Origin: Nitrososphaerota archaeon | Lineage (GTDB): Archaea > Thermoproteota > Nitrososphaeria_A > Caldarchaeales > Calditenuaceae | Direction of reading: 5' to 3' | DNA length: 64,000 nucleotides | Assembly: GCA_009889515.1 (NCBI GenBank) | Contig: WUQR01000139.1 | Coordinates: forward strand, 496,001 to 560,000 | In this document: in pieces, positions 1 through 9,180 of the stretch | Numbering within the stretch: the stretch's first letter is position 1 | Layout: every line of letters starts with the position of its first letter | Notes under the pieces: model-generated | Databases searched by the model: none | The model's input: only the letters and a program-made list of their open reading frames with translations | Told to the model about the DNA's origin: nothing | Position numbers and translations under genes: made by a program

Positions 1-1073
1 TCCTTTAGCCGGCGGGTTATGGAAAGGAAAATGCTGAGCTTCTGCTCCTTCGAACCATAGCTCAAGTCGATGACGAGTATCTTCTTCTCCCTGAGCAGCT
101 TGATTATCTCCGAGGCATTTAGCCTACCCATTACCGGCCTAATATCCTCTGGCCTTAGTCTATTGAGATACTTCACAGCCCTCCTAACATATATCTCCCC
201 CCACTTCGATAAGTTTCCACTCTTCTCCAAGTTATCTTCCGTGATTGTCTTTATCATAGCCTCTTTGAGCCGGCTAATAGTCTCGATGGGGTCTGAGCCT
301 CGCCAATCTCCCCCTAAGATTACTTCCTCGAGATATCTCTGCAGATGCTCGGCGATCTTCCCACCTCCGAATCCATCCAGCCGCTCCAGTAAATACTCGT
401 AGATGGAAGTCTCATCAAGCTCGATGTCTCCCATGCTTATGACTGAGTCTGGATAGTAGGGTGCATAGTCGTTCCCCTTCCAGTCAAAGACCAGTATATC
501 GTATCCCGCCCTCTGCAAGAGAGGGATTAGCTCATACCTACAGAGGAATGATTTCCCCGAGCCAGTAACACCAAAGACGCCTATGTGGTGTGGAATATAT
601 TCGGCTAGGATTGGAACCTTCCAATGAGGAGACCCCATCGCATAGTAGCCAAGAGTGTGCTTGGCTGAGCCGAGAAGCTCCATAGGGTTTGTCCCCTCCT
701 TGAACTTGTAGACAGGCGAGGCCGGGGCTATGATCGTCTTATTCTGCTTAATCTCCCCATCAGTGACATCCCCGATGACCACGAGTTTAAAGCTGAAGAA
801 CTCTTTCGCAACACTAGCGCTCTTACCGCTTCGGGCGTAGGCAACACCGGGGTTATAGTAGTTTATCTTAAGATTGTCATTGAGGCCTACCCCTCCCCTG
901 CACACTGCAAGAACCTTGTTCCCATTCCTGTTGTCAATGAGGACTAGGGTCTCAGATGTCACCTCCTTCTCCTTGCCCTCTTGGAGGATGCAGTCGGCGT
1001 CAGTCTCACGGCTAGGGCTAGCCACGATGCCTATCTGCTCCAACTCAAGCCTCTCCCAATCAACCAAATCCAA
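1..1073 (-). CDS. HerA/VirB4-like DUF87 ATPase, C-terminus missing
   Basis: A P-loop ATPase of the HerA/FtsK-like hexameric translocase class that runs off the left edge, so its C-terminus is not in the window. About 170 N-terminal residues come first. A Walker A motif (GVTGSGKS) follows at residues 168-175, then a typical HerA-type FDWKGND segment, and a Walker B-like strand (ILVIDLS) near residue 332. Proteins of this class pump or unwind DNA, often with NurA, Mre11 and Rad50; none of these partners is visible here. The reading frame has no ATG near its beginning. Two adjacent TTG codons (1076 and 1073) lie about 26 bases below a TATA-like stretch, which fits a leaderless TTG start. The family call is firm; the specific partner and role are not known. 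Confidence 0.85.
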   Translation of the reverse strand, partial: MDLVDWERLELEQIGIVASPSRETDADCILQEGKEKEVTSETLVLIDNRNGNKVLAVCRGGVGLNDNLKINYYNPGVAYARSGKSASVAKEFFSFKLVVIGDVTDGEIKQNKTIIAPASPVYKFKEGTNPMELLGSAKHTLGYYAMGSPHWKVPILAEYIPHHIGVFGVTGSGKSFLCRYELIPLLQRAGYDILVFDWKGNDYAPYYPDSVISMGDIELDETSIYEYLLERLDGFGGGKIAEHLQRYLEEVILGGDWRGSDPIETISRLKEAMIKTITEDNLEKSGNLSKWGEIYVRRAVKYLNRLRPEDIRPVMGRLNASEIIKLLREKKILVIDLSYGSKEQKLSIFLSITRRLK

Positions 1074-1092
1074 CAACCATCCATACGGGAAT

Positions 1093-1102
1093 GGATAAAA
1101 AG
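1093..1102 (-). promoter_or_regulatory. TATA box for the HerA-like gene
   Basis: CTTTTTATCC on the minus strand, centred about 25 bases upstream of the TTG start, the usual distance from box A to an archaeal transcription start. Confidence 0.4.
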
Positions 1103-1183
1103 GTTATATGCGGCGAACAGGCGGGGGCAGTCTCAAGGCTCCACTAAATCTTAATTGATTAGCGAGCAGTCTACACATTTGAA

Positions 1184-2020
1184 ATGGCAGGACTGAAAGG
1201 CACAATCTGCGAGATAATAATCATCGGGAATGAGATTCTTAACGGCTCCATAAAAGACACTAACAGCGGCTGGCTCGCCTCAAAATTACACGAGCTCGGC
1301 CTAACTCTGAGAAGGATCACGACGGTGAGGGATGATATCTCCGAGATAAGCAGGGCCATTAAGGAAGCCATGAGGAGGGGTGCGAAGTGGATAATAACCA
1401 GTGGAGGGCTAGGGCCAACGTTCGATGATATTACGTTGGAGGCCGTCGCCAAGGCTGTTGGGAGGAAACTGGTTGTGAACCAAGAGGCGCTCAAAATGCT
1501 GAAGGAGAGGTACGAGAAGCTCCACGCCCAAGGAATCATCAAGGACCCAGAGCTAACAAGAGCAAGACTAAAGATGGCTATCATGCCTAAAGGCGCCACG
1601 GCTCTCAGAAACAACGCAGGCTCTGCACCCGGCTGCCTAGTAAAGATAAAAGGTGTGAACATAGTTTCTCTACCGGGTGTACCTAGAGAACTGATGGACA
1701 TATTCGAAAACGAAGTCAAGCCGAGGATGGAGAAAGAGGCCAAGAGACTACACCGCGTTAGGATTTGGCTCGATGTGAAGGGTGTGCCTGAATCTGTTTA
1801 TGCGCAGGAATTAGAAAAAATATATCGGTCGCTCAAAAGAAAAGTGTATCTAAAGTCTCATCCCAGTGGCATCGTAGATGGAGTTTCGGTTACTAGGATA
1901 GAACTTGTGAGTGAGGAGTTAACAAAGGAAAAGGCAGAAGCAAATCTAATTAAAGCGGAACAGATGGTGAGGGCGATGCTTGAAAGGCTTGGCGCCCTAG
2001 AGGTTAGAGTGGAGAGGTGA
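1184..2020 (+). CDS. CinA-like molybdopterin-binding domain protein
   Basis: Matches the N-terminal CinA/MoaB-type domain: a GNEIL motif at residues 16-20 and the signature SGGLGPTFDD near residue 74. At 278 residues it is a stand-alone archaeal form without the C-terminal NMN deamidase domain of bacterial CinA, and is often labelled nicotinamide mononucleotide deamidase-related. Its substrate is therefore uncertain. It is the first gene of a probable operon: the next gene starts 4 bases after its stop. The ATG at 1184 is the first in the frame and is followed directly by the conserved strand. Confidence 0.9.
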   Translation: MAGLKGTICEIIIIGNEILNGSIKDTNSGWLASKLHELGLTLRRITTVRDDISEISRAIKEAMRRGAKWIITSGGLGPTFDDITLEAVAKAVGRKLVVNQEALKMLKERYEKLHAQGIIKDPELTRARLKMAIMPKGATALRNNAGSAPGCLVKIKGVNIVSLPGVPRELMDIFENEVKPRMEKEAKRLHRVRIWLDVKGVPESVYAQELEKIYRSLKRKVYLKSHPSGIVDGVSVTRIELVSEELTKEKAEANLIKAEQMVRAMLERLGALEVRVER

Positions 2021-2024
2021 CGGC

Positions 2025-3065
2025 ATGAACTTTCTCGTCTCAGCGGAGTCGCTGAAGAGTAGGACCGCGATAGACACTATGCTGCAGCTGATCGATAGGC
2101 AGGGAGAGCTCTACATGCGCGGCATAGAGGCTGCAAAGAGAGTACATGTTCCCGCCACAGATGTGGGGTTTGTTGTTTTCTATGGTCTGGGCGGCTCAGG
2201 AATAGTGGGGCACATAGTCTCCACACTCTTCGAACAGAGGTCAAAGACCCCATTGATAACCTATACGACCGCTTCAATTCCCTCATGGGTCGGACCTAGC
2301 ACCCTAGTGATTCTATTAAGCTACTCTGGCGAGACACTAGAAGTTCTGAGAGCTGCTCGAAGAGTGTTGCATAGTGGTGCCAAGGCGGTGGCGATATGTT
2401 CAGGAGGCTCATTAGAGAGATTGGCGTTAGATGGGGGAATCCCAACAGTAAAAGTTACGGGAGGCATGGCCCCGCGGATGGCAGTTCCAGAGATGGTTGG
2501 TGCGGCAGTCTCCATACTTGACGCTGCAGGCATAGTGGCAGGGGCGGAGAAAGAGCTAACAACCTCCATCAAGTCTCTTGAGAAGGCGAAAAAGTCCTTC
2601 TCAGCACATGCAGATTTACCTGAGAACTCGGCCAAGCAGGCAGCCATCTTCCTGCTGGACCACCTACCCCACGCAGTATCGGAAAGCACTCTACACCCTG
2701 TAGCACTGCGCCTAAAGAACCAGTTGAACGAAAACGCGAAGAGGCCGTGCGTGGTTATCGATGTTCCCGAAGCGATGCACAACACCCTCGAGGCACTACC
2801 AGATACTAGGCGGGACAGGTACATAATGTATCGGTGGAGCGGGGAGGACGAGTCGATTAGGATCCAGCTAGAGTTTTTGAAGGAACTTCTCGGGGAAAAA
2901 GTGTTTGAGGCGAGGTTCGATGGAACCCTATCAGAGGTGGTTCTCTCAGCTATAATGTGGTCCGACTACGTCAGCGTCTATCACGCAGCCCTGCAAAACA
3001 TCGATCCACTCCCAGTAAGCAAAATATCGGCGCTAAGGCGTGAACTAGCAAGGCTAAAAACATAG
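2025..3065 (+). CDS. Bifunctional phosphoglucose/phosphomannose isomerase
   Basis: A SIS-domain sugar isomerase of 346 residues, the usual length of the archaeal PGI/PMI family that interconverts fructose 6-phosphate with glucose 6-phosphate or mannose 6-phosphate. The first SIS domain carries GLGGSGIVG near residue 54 and the sugar-phosphate loop LLSYSGET near residue 97. The C-terminus has the family signature WSDYVSVYHAALQNIDPLP. It probably works in the cytosolic Embden-Meyerhof or gluconeogenic route and supplies mannose 6-phosphate for glycans. It is translated right behind the CinA-like gene (4-base gap). Confidence 0.93.
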   Translation: MNFLVSAESLKSRTAIDTMLQLIDRQGELYMRGIEAAKRVHVPATDVGFVVFYGLGGSGIVGHIVSTLFEQRSKTPLITYTTASIPSWVGPSTLVILLSYSGETLEVLRAARRVLHSGAKAVAICSGGSLERLALDGGIPTVKVTGGMAPRMAVPEMVGAAVSILDAAGIVAGAEKELTTSIKSLEKAKKSFSAHADLPENSAKQAAIFLLDHLPHAVSESTLHPVALRLKNQLNENAKRPCVVIDVPEAMHNTLEALPDTRRDRYIMYRWSGEDESIRIQLEFLKELLGEKVFEARFDGTLSEVVLSAIMWSDYVSVYHAALQNIDPLPVSKISALRRELARLKT

Positions 3066-3085
3066 GTGTATTAGACTATAATGGC

Positions 3086-3631
3086 ATGAGGCCAAACTTT
3101 AAGAAACGGCTCATCATGACGTTAATAGTCTCTGTCGCTCTATACGGCGTGCTGATTCTAGGGTCGCAGGCCTCGTTAAGCCCCTCAGAGGCGGAGCAGC
3201 TTTCAGAGCAGCTTGAAGAACTTGCAAAACGTGTCGACTCACCCTACTTCATATTCATCAACAACTTCGGCCTCTCTTTATTGATGGCATTACCCTTTGC
3301 AGGGCCTCTCATTGCTGGATGGATCATATACGAGACGGGACGATATTTCGCGGCCATGGCCATGTTAACAGATTCCAATCCAGCACTCCTAGTCGTTCTA
3401 CCAATATTCCTCGTCTATGGTCTGCTGGAATTCATAGGGTACGGCGGGATGGTAACAGGCTCCATTATAATGAGCTACAAAATATTGAAGAAGCAGGCTA
3501 GGGTTGAAATAAAATACTATCTCTTGACACTGCTTCTGTTCTCATTGGTCATTTTAGCTGCGGCCTTTATTGAATACTATATAATAGTGGCTGTACAAAA
3601 CTTTATAGGGGGAATTCAAAATATTGTTTGA
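3086..3631 (+). CDS. SpoIIM-like (DUF95) membrane protein
   Basis: A 181-residue integral membrane protein with an N-terminal helix, a short acidic extracytoplasmic segment and three to four further hydrophobic helices. The NNFGLSLLMALPFAGP segment and the later FLVYGLLEFIGYGG segment are characteristic of the stage II sporulation protein M family, which is widespread in archaea with no known function there. It follows the sugar isomerase by 20 bases and is likely co-transcribed. The archaeal role should not be read as sporulation. Confidence 0.85.
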   Translation: MRPNFKKRLIMTLIVSVALYGVLILGSQASLSPSEAEQLSEQLEELAKRVDSPYFIFINNFGLSLLMALPFAGPLIAGWIIYETGRYFAAMAMLTDSNPALLVVLPIFLVYGLLEFIGYGGMVTGSIIMSYKILKKQARVEIKYYLLTLLLFSLVILAAAFIEYYIIVAVQNFIGGIQNIV

Positions 3632-3650
3632 TTATGGTGGGAAAATAAAT

Positions 3651-3658
3651 TTTATATA
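3651..3658 (+). promoter_or_regulatory. TATA box for the winged-helix regulator
   Basis: TTTATATA in an A/T-rich stretch, centred about 29 bases before the ATG at 3684. It is one of the strongest box A elements in the window and implies a nearly leaderless transcript. Confidence 0.65.
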
Positions 3659-3683
3659 GAACGTGCTTTAATAATTCTACGGC

Positions 3684-4016
3684 ATGAAGAGGCTTCCCAA
3701 AGGCTCGTCAGAGCCTATAATCATGAAGGCTTTAATCAAAGGTGAGAAGTCGATACGAGACATCGAGCGGGTCACAAAACTGAAGAAGCCGACATTATAT
3801 CTTTCACTGAATAAGATGAAGAGGAAGGGGCTGATCAAGCCTCTGGGTACTAGGAGGTCGAGGAAGTGGGCGCTCACTAGGAAAGGTAAAACTGTTGTAG
3901 CTAGGAGAATAGCTGCTGAGAAGATTTTAAAGACTGTTGTTAAGCCGCTGAGGAAGGTCTTGAGTCTGGGTATCTCGTTCAGGGAGATTGAGAGGCTAGC
4001 CACGAAGGGTCAGTAG
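3684..4016 (+). CDS. Winged helix-turn-helix transcription regulator
   Basis: A small, strongly basic protein of 110 residues. Residues 5-70 read as a winged helix: IRDIERVTKLKKPTLYLSL gives the helix-turn-helix, MKRKGLIKPLG the wing, and LTRKGKTVVARR the trailing helix, as in PadR/MarR-like archaeal regulators. The C-terminal 40 residues are helical and could dimerise. No ligand-binding domain is seen. It has its own promoter. The last 21 bases overlap the end of the opposing peptidase gene. The target is unknown. Confidence 0.85.
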   Translation: MKRLPKGSSEPIIMKALIKGEKSIRDIERVTKLKKPTLYLSLNKMKRKGLIKPLGTRRSRKWALTRKGKTVVARRIAAEKILKTVVKPLRKVLSLGISFREIERLATKGQ

Positions 4017-4727
4017 TTTAACAAGTAGCGCCGATAAGTCTCCGATCGCATAGTTTAGCAGTAAGCCTCCGAGCATTGGCACAAGAAGTGGTATCGACGG
4101 TGTTGCCCACCCGCCGGGCCTTAGCGGCCGCCAGAACTCTTCGATACCGACCGTGAATCTAAACCGCCACTCCCCGCTAAACTCCTCCATAGGAGCCCAG
4201 TATTTTCGTTTCTCAGGGTTTTTTAGAACTGTTCCCAGAAAGATTGCCAATATTTTCCGGTGGGTTTTCTCATGTTTGAATTCTCGGAAAATGTCCTCCC
4301 TCCTTATGAGGACCCTGTAGGTGTTGATTAGTGCGAGGGTTGCTGGTATAGCGAGCGAGATTATTAGTCCGTTAAGGAGGACACTTAATGGGGTGAATGG
4401 GTGGTATCTTTCTCCACCTGTACTGAGGGGGGATGCGAGGCCTATAACTATCAACGCCTTTGCATCAGCGCCGCCGTAGAGTCCGGCCATGTAGAATAGA
4501 ACGGAGAGCACGATCGTTAAGGCTATGGAGACAATGGCTAGCAGCGGGTTCAGGCTTCCTAGTAATAAGGAATAGGCTGTGATGGGCGTTGTTATCGATG
4601 CGCAGGTGAGCCAGACCCAGTCGTCGACAAGCCTCTCGTTAAGGTCTCGGTAGGAGGCATAAAAGAGGGTTAGGAGTAGTGTTGCCGAGTTAAAAAAAGA
4701 CAGATAGTCTGTGGTGGTTATGGCCAA
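3996..4727 (-). CDS. A24 family prepilin/prearchaellin peptidase
   Basis: A polytopic membrane aspartyl protease of 243 residues. The two catalytic aspartates of the family are visible: D28 in SYRDLNERLVDDW and D88 in the GxGD-type motif GLYGGADAK. The C-terminal segment TPSIPLLVPMLGG is typical of FlaK/PibD-like enzymes. It would cleave class III signal peptides of archaellins or type IV pilins at the inner face of the membrane. No pilin or archaellin gene is nearby. Its start lies within the last 10 bases of gdhA, suggesting translational coupling, and its end overlaps the opposing regulator gene. Confidence 0.9.
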   Translation of the reverse strand: MAITTTDYLSFFNSATLLLTLFYASYRDLNERLVDDWVWLTCASITTPITAYSLLLGSLNPLLAIVSIALTIVLSVLFYMAGLYGGADAKALIVIGLASPLSTGGERYHPFTPLSVLLNGLIISLAIPATLALINTYRVLIRREDIFREFKHEKTHRKILAIFLGTVLKNPEKRKYWAPMEEFSGEWRFRFTVGIEEFWRPLRPGGWATPSIPLLVPMLGGLLLNYAIGDLSALLVKLLTLRG

Positions 4728-5989
4728 ATCCCCAGTGTCTGGACGGCTAATGCCACTCTAGAGACTGAAAGCACCATTACCGCATCCCTCATTCCTATCT
4801 CCATCTTATTAGCGGTCTCAACCACGTCATTGAACGCCTTGACCATCTTCTCCTCGAGCATGTTCAGGACTTTCTCTCTAGGCCAGTGCTCCCTCTGAAG
4901 GTTCTGAATCCACTCAAAGTAGCTAGCTGTCACGCCTCCAGCGTTCGCTAGAATATCCGGCACGACGAAAATCCCCTTTTCCTGAAGCACTTGAGAGCCT
5001 TCGGTTGTGGTCGGACCGTTAGCCCCCTCCGCGACAATCCTAGCTTGGACCTTTTCGGCAACCTCCTTTGTTAACACACCCTCGATGGCGGCCGGTATAA
5101 GGACGTCCACGTCAAGCTGCAATAATTCTTTCTCACCGATCTGTGTAGCACTTGGGAATCCTAGAACAGTGCCAGTGTTTTTCTTATGGGCTATGAGCTT
5201 CTCGACGTTGAATCCATCCTTGTTGTATATGGCTCCCTTCGAATCGCTTACGGCCACTATCTTAGCACCTAGATTTGCCAGGTGGAGGGCGGCGTATGTG
5301 CCAACGTTTCCGAATCCTTGGATGGCTATCCGCGCCCCCTTCACAGGTATGCCGAGAACTCTACAAGCCTCTCTAGTTGTTACGCATACACCGAACCCTG
5401 TGGCTTCTTCACGCCCCTCACACCCGCCCAAGTAGACTGGCTTCCCCGTGACGACCTCTGGAACCTGTCTCCCCTTCAACTGGCTGTAAGTATCCATGAT
5501 CCAAGCCATTACCCTCGCATCTGTGTATACGTCTGGCGCGGGGATATCGACGTAGGGGCCAATTACTTCGCTGATCATGTAGGTATATCTCCGAGTTATT
5601 TTCTCGATTTCCTCGAGAGAGAGTTTCTTAGGATCACAGGCAACACCTCCCTTTGCCCCTCCGAAGGGTAGAGATACAGCAGCACACTTGTAAGTCATCA
5701 GCATAGCTAGTGCTGTTACCTCGTCCAAGTCTACAGTCGGGTAGTATCTTATTCCACCTTTGTATGGGCCGAGTGCGTTATTGTGTTGGACGCGATAGCC
5801 GATGTAGTTTGTCACTTTCCCATTCTGGTCCCTTATGGGTATAGATACGATGACCACGCGTTTAGGTATTTTGAGAAACTCGTATATGTCGGATGGAATG
5901 TTGGCGAGCTCTGTTGCTCTCTTAACATTTTGTAAAACTGTTTCTAGGAAAAGTTTTCCACTCGTCACGCCTGAAGTGCTAGCATTCAT
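4718..5989 (-). CDS. gdhA: Glutamate dehydrogenase
   Basis: Glu/Leu/Phe/Val dehydrogenase family, 423 residues, the normal length of the hexameric archaeal enzyme. The substrate domain shows GPYKGGIRY, the catalytic-lysine segment PFGGAKGGV and PAPDVYTD. The nucleotide domain has the Rossmann motif GFGNVG, followed by AEGANGPTT and LANAGGVT. It reversibly converts glutamate to 2-oxoglutarate and ammonia, linking nitrogen and carbon metabolism in the cytosol. The ATG at 5989 lies just downstream of a TATA-like TCTATAAAAG (6018-6027), so the mRNA is probably near-leaderless. Confidence 0.97.
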   Translation of the reverse strand: MNASTSGVTSGKLFLETVLQNVKRATELANIPSDIYEFLKIPKRVVIVSIPIRDQNGKVTNYIGYRVQHNNALGPYKGGIRYYPTVDLDEVTALAMLMTYKCAAVSLPFGGAKGGVACDPKKLSLEEIEKITRRYTYMISEVIGPYVDIPAPDVYTDARVMAWIMDTYSQLKGRQVPEVVTGKPVYLGGCEGREEATGFGVCVTTREACRVLGIPVKGARIAIQGFGNVGTYAALHLANLGAKIVAVSDSKGAIYNKDGFNVEKLIAHKKNTGTVLGFPSATQIGEKELLQLDVDVLIPAAIEGVLTKEVAEKVQARIVAEGANGPTTTEGSQVLQEKGIFVVPDILANAGGVTASYFEWIQNLQREHWPREKVLNMLEEKMVKAFNDVVETANKMEIGMRDAVMVLSVSRVALAVQTLGIWP

Positions 5990-6042
5990 ATCCGTGCTAA
6001 CTGTTATTTTCTCTTCTCTCTATAAAAGTATTTGTCCCCGCT

Positions 6043-7128
6043 CTATCTGAAAGCCCTGAGAGGCGAATACGCACTAAATCTGTCTAGTTCGCGGTTCAGG
6101 ACAATTGCATCGACCGTTAGATATCCTAGTGCAGGGCCCCTCATCAGTCCATATCCGCCGAGACCATCTACGATGTAGGCGTTAATTAGACGGGGAATGG
6201 GGCCGAAAATTGGCATCCCATCATTTGTAAAGGAGCAGGGACCGCGCATGTATTCGACCAACTCTGGAGGTGATGGGGTTTTTAGCCGTTTGAGCAGGAG
6301 CTTTAGAGACATTTTTAAAGACCTGCTCGGTGGCTGGGCATTAGAGAGGTCAGGGCTTTCAGCAAATTCTGCATCATATCTTCCCCCAACCAGCGTAGCT
6401 CCCCAGGGACGCCAGTATGTGTGGAGGTATTCGTCAGAGAAGCTCGGTATGTTCAATTCTCTGCCGAGGTTAAGCCTGTATGCAAAACAGGTGAGGAGGA
6501 ATGTCTGGACCTCTATTTGGCTATTGTGTAGGATCTCCCTTGTCCACGGGCCTGTAGCGAGAATGAAGTAGTTTGCAGAGATGCGCGAGCCGTCTGATAG
6601 TTCCACTTCCTTGACCTCATTAGAAACAACGTTTAGCCTCCTAGCCCCAACACCTTCAATAATCTTGACTCCTTTCTCAATCAGCCGCTCCCTCAATTCG
6701 CGACCTAATATCCTCGGCTCGACAGAGAGGTCGGGGTGTGTGTACACTCCGATGAGTTCAGGCTCGACCGTAAACTCGGGCCACCTTTCCATAATCTCTT
6801 GGTTGTTGAGAACTTCGTATCTTATCCCGCATTTTTCAAGCGACTCAATACTCTCCCTTAAGGCGTGCTCCTTTCCGATCTGGAGGAACCCAGTCTCCTT
6901 CCAAGCCTTCTCGGAAGTGTATTGTTTGACCAGTTCTATGCTCTTAGCTGTGAGCTCTACGTCGAGTGGGGAGTCTAGCTGGACTGTGAAGACCCCTGCA
7001 GACCTTGCCGAGGCCCCTCCGAAGACACCCCTCTCGTCGATTAGGACGGCTCTTAACCCCAGCTCGGCGGCTCTTAGGGCGGAGAAACAACCAACAATCC
7101 CGCCCCCCAGAACCGCTAAATCATACAA
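6043..7128 (-). CDS. FAD-dependent amine/amino-acid oxidoreductase (DAO family)
   Basis: A 361-residue flavoprotein with the N-terminal dinucleotide-binding motif VLGGGIVG directly after the start, GASARSAG for flavin contact, and a C-terminal IVDGLGGYGLMRGPALG loop typical of the DAO fold (sarcosine, glycine or D-proline oxidase/dehydrogenase relatives). It should oxidise an amine or imino acid, but the substrate cannot be read from the sequence. The start is a TTG. The gene lies 53 bases downstream of the gdhA start on the same strand, yet has its own divergent promoter upstream. Confidence 0.88.
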   Translation of the reverse strand: MYDLAVLGGGIVGCFSALRAAELGLRAVLIDERGVFGGASARSAGVFTVQLDSPLDVELTAKSIELVKQYTSEKAWKETGFLQIGKEHALRESIESLEKCGIRYEVLNNQEIMERWPEFTVEPELIGVYTHPDLSVEPRILGRELRERLIEKGVKIIEGVGARRLNVVSNEVKEVELSDGSRISANYFILATGPWTREILHNSQIEVQTFLLTCFAYRLNLGRELNIPSFSDEYLHTYWRPWGATLVGGRYDAEFAESPDLSNAQPPSRSLKMSLKLLLKRLKTPSPPELVEYMRGPCSFTNDGMPIFGPIPRLINAYIVDGLGGYGLMRGPALGYLTVDAIVLNRELDRFSAYSPLRAFR

Positions 7129-7158
7129 CCCTCTCGCCGGTTCTCTACCATAGGCACC

Positions 7159-7167
7159 ATTTAAAAT
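7159..7167. promoter_or_regulatory. Shared divergent TATA element
   Basis: The near-palindrome ATTTTAAAT lies between two divergent genes. On the minus strand it is about 30 bases from the FAD oxidoreductase start. On the plus strand it could drive the phosphoribosyltransferase gene with a short leader carrying a GGGTGAGG ribosome-binding sequence. A single symmetrical box A may serve both directions. Confidence 0.45.
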
Positions 7168-7208
7168 ACGTGTCTAACACACTATGTAGGGTGAGGTAGC
7201 ATCGCAAA

Positions 7209-7817
7209 ATGGGTAGAGAGGTTCAGATAGGTGGAAGGAGTTTCCTGCTCCTTGCTTGGGAAGATATTATGCAGGAGGTTGAAGAACTGGCATCCCGGAT
7301 AGAGAGTAGTTATCGGCCGGACATGATCATAGGTATTTTAAGGGGTGGTCTTTTCGTGGCCAACCTCCTCTCAGATATCCTCGCCATAGATGAGGTCTAC
7401 CCCCTTGGCCTGAAGAGTTACAGGGGAATAGGCGATAGAGACGAGGTCCATATATATCATTGGCCCAAGCTTCCACCCCTCGACAACCACACCGTCCTGC
7501 TAGTAGATGATGTCTCTGATGAGGGGAAAACGCTTTGGACAGCCTTGAATAAGATACTAGCCCCCCTCTCCCCCAAAGATGTGAGGACGGCTGTTCTGCA
7601 CATTAAGCCTTGGACGGCCTTCCATCCGGATTACTACGTTGTAAAGACCAGTAGCTGGATCCTGTATCCGTGGAGTAGGTATGAGAGCTGGAGGCAGCTA
7701 TCTAAAGGGCTTGCTGACGTCTCGGACAAGGAGGCTCAGGGGCTGATCTCCCTGCTTGGGATATCTAGGGAGAGGGCCTTGAGGCTCTTGAAGGGATCTG
7801 ATAATTCTGTGGGTTAG
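7209..7817 (+). CDS. Phosphoribosyltransferase (purine salvage type)
   Basis: Type I phosphoribosyltransferase fold, 202 residues. The PRPP-binding motif VLLVDDVSDEGKT sits near residues 96-108, the flexible PP-loop equivalent IIGILRGGLFVA near residue 40, and a C-terminal WILYPW segment could stack on the base. Archaeal relatives are annotated as hypoxanthine, xanthine or guanine phosphoribosyltransferases that salvage purines using PRPP. The exact base is unclear. The ATG at 7209 is preceded by a GGTGAGG sequence. Confidence 0.9.
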   Translation: MGREVQIGGRSFLLLAWEDIMQEVEELASRIESSYRPDMIIGILRGGLFVANLLSDILAIDEVYPLGLKSYRGIGDRDEVHIYHWPKLPPLDNHTVLLVDDVSDEGKTLWTALNKILAPLSPKDVRTAVLHIKPWTAFHPDYYVVKTSSWILYPWSRYESWRQLSKGLADVSDKEAQGLISLLGISRERALRLLKGSDNSVG

Positions 7818-7869
7818 CGGGTTTGTGTTGAAGGTAAATATCCTGCTCCTTGATTTTTAGCATAGAGGT

Positions 7870-9180
7870 TTGCAGAAAGTATACATCGAGACCTACGGAT
7901 GCGCCTCTAACCTCCAAGACGCACAGATAATCATGGGTCTACTGCAGAATGCTGGCTACGTCTTTGTAGACAATCCCCGCGAGGCAGACATTAGCATAAT
8001 CAACACCTGTGTGGTGAAGACGCCGACAGAGCAGCGGATGATTCACAGGATTAAGCTGCTACAATCTTTTGGTAAACCGCTAGTGGTGGCCGGGTGTATG
8101 GCTAAGGCTGAGCCGGAGGTGGTGGGGCGAGTCGCGCCCAGAGCTACGCTCGTCTCGCCGCGCTCCCTCTCCAAGATAGTAGAGGCCGTAGGTGTTGCGT
8201 TGGGAGGTGGAAGAGGAGTCTATCTGTCGGATGACGGTGTTGAGAAGCCTCTCCTCCCACACATACGGCTGAACAAAGCGGTTGAGATCGTGGAGATAAG
8301 CTCTGGATGTCTTTCAGGCTGCACCTTCTGCCAAACAAAGCTGGCTAGGGGCAACCTGCTTAGCTACAGGCCTGACCTGGTTCGGGAGGCTGTGGCTAGG
8401 GCTGTTAGGGAGGGATGCCGGGAGGTCTGGCTCACATCCCAAGACTGCTCAGCATATGGTAGAGACATAGGCGTGGACATCTCCCTGCTCCTACGCTCGA
8501 TCCTCGACCACATACCCGGAAAGTATTTCATAAGGGTGGGGATGATGAATCCCCTCCACTTTAAGAGGCTCGAATTGAAACGCTTGGTCGACGCCTACAG
8601 AGACCATCGGGTCTTCAAGTTTCTACACCTCTGCGTGCAGAGCGGGAGCGATAAGGTCCTCAGGGACATGAAGAGGGGGTATTCAGTCAAAGATTTCATA
8701 AGGTTTGTTGAGATGTTCAGGGAGGTCCACCGCGATCTTACGCTGATGACCGACATCATAGTGGGCTATCCTACGGAGAGCTGGGAAGACTTTGAGGAGA
8801 CGCTCAGCCTTGTCGAGAAGGTTAGGCCCGACTTTGTTAACATCTCCCGCTTCTACCCGAGGCCGCATACGGAGGCCGCTAAACTGAAGCCCCTTCCCCC
8901 CGAGGAGCTGAACAAAAGGAGCAGAATCCTGACGAGGCTTTGTAACGAAATATCTCGCGCCAAGAATGAGGAGTGGGTGGGATGGAGGGGCGAGGTCTTA
9001 GTTGACGAGATAGGTTCCAAGGGAGAGGCTATAGGCCGGAACTATGCTTACAGGCCCATCGCCTTCCCTAGGGCGAGTGGAGCTGAGCTTTTGGGGAGGT
9101 TTGTGGAGACAGAAGTGGTTGATGCGCGGAGGCATTGCCTGATAGGAGAGATAAAGAGGGTGCTTGATCAGCCTATATAG
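7870..9180 (+). CDS. tRNA t6A37 methylthiotransferase (e-MtaB/CDKAL1 type)
   Basis: Radical SAM methylthiotransferase that turns t6A37 into ms2t6A37 in tRNA. The UPF0004 domain carries its cluster cysteines C11, C47 and C76. The radical SAM cluster is C147-x3-C151-x2-C154 (CLSGCTFC). A TRAM RNA-binding domain occupies roughly the last 65 residues. The length of 436 is normal for the archaeal and eukaryotic subgroup. The start is a TTG just after the sequence GAGGT. The last 13 bases overlap the opposing HExxH gene. Confidence 0.95.
   Translation: MQKVYIETYGCASNLQDAQIIMGLLQNAGYVFVDNPREADISIINTCVVKTPTEQRMIHRIKLLQSFGKPLVVAGCMAKAEPEVVGRVAPRATLVSPRSLSKIVEAVGVALGGGRGVYLSDDGVEKPLLPHIRLNKAVEIVEISSGCLSGCTFCQTKLARGNLLSYRPDLVREAVARAVREGCREVWLTSQDCSAYGRDIGVDISLLLRSILDHIPGKYFIRVGMMNPLHFKRLELKRLVDAYRDHRVFKFLHLCVQSGSDKVLRDMKRGYSVKDFIRFVEMFREVHRDLTLMTDIIVGYPTESWEDFEETLSLVEKVRPDFVNISRFYPRPHTEAAKLKPLPPEELNKRSRILTRLCNEISRAKNEEWVGWRGEVLVDEIGSKGEAIGRNYAYRPIAFPRASGAELLGRFVETEVVDARRHCLIGEIKRVLDQPI

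Noticed and set aside
3086-3631. Sporulation function for the SpoIIM-like protein
   Set aside because: The family is widespread in non-sporulating archaea; the name reflects homology only.
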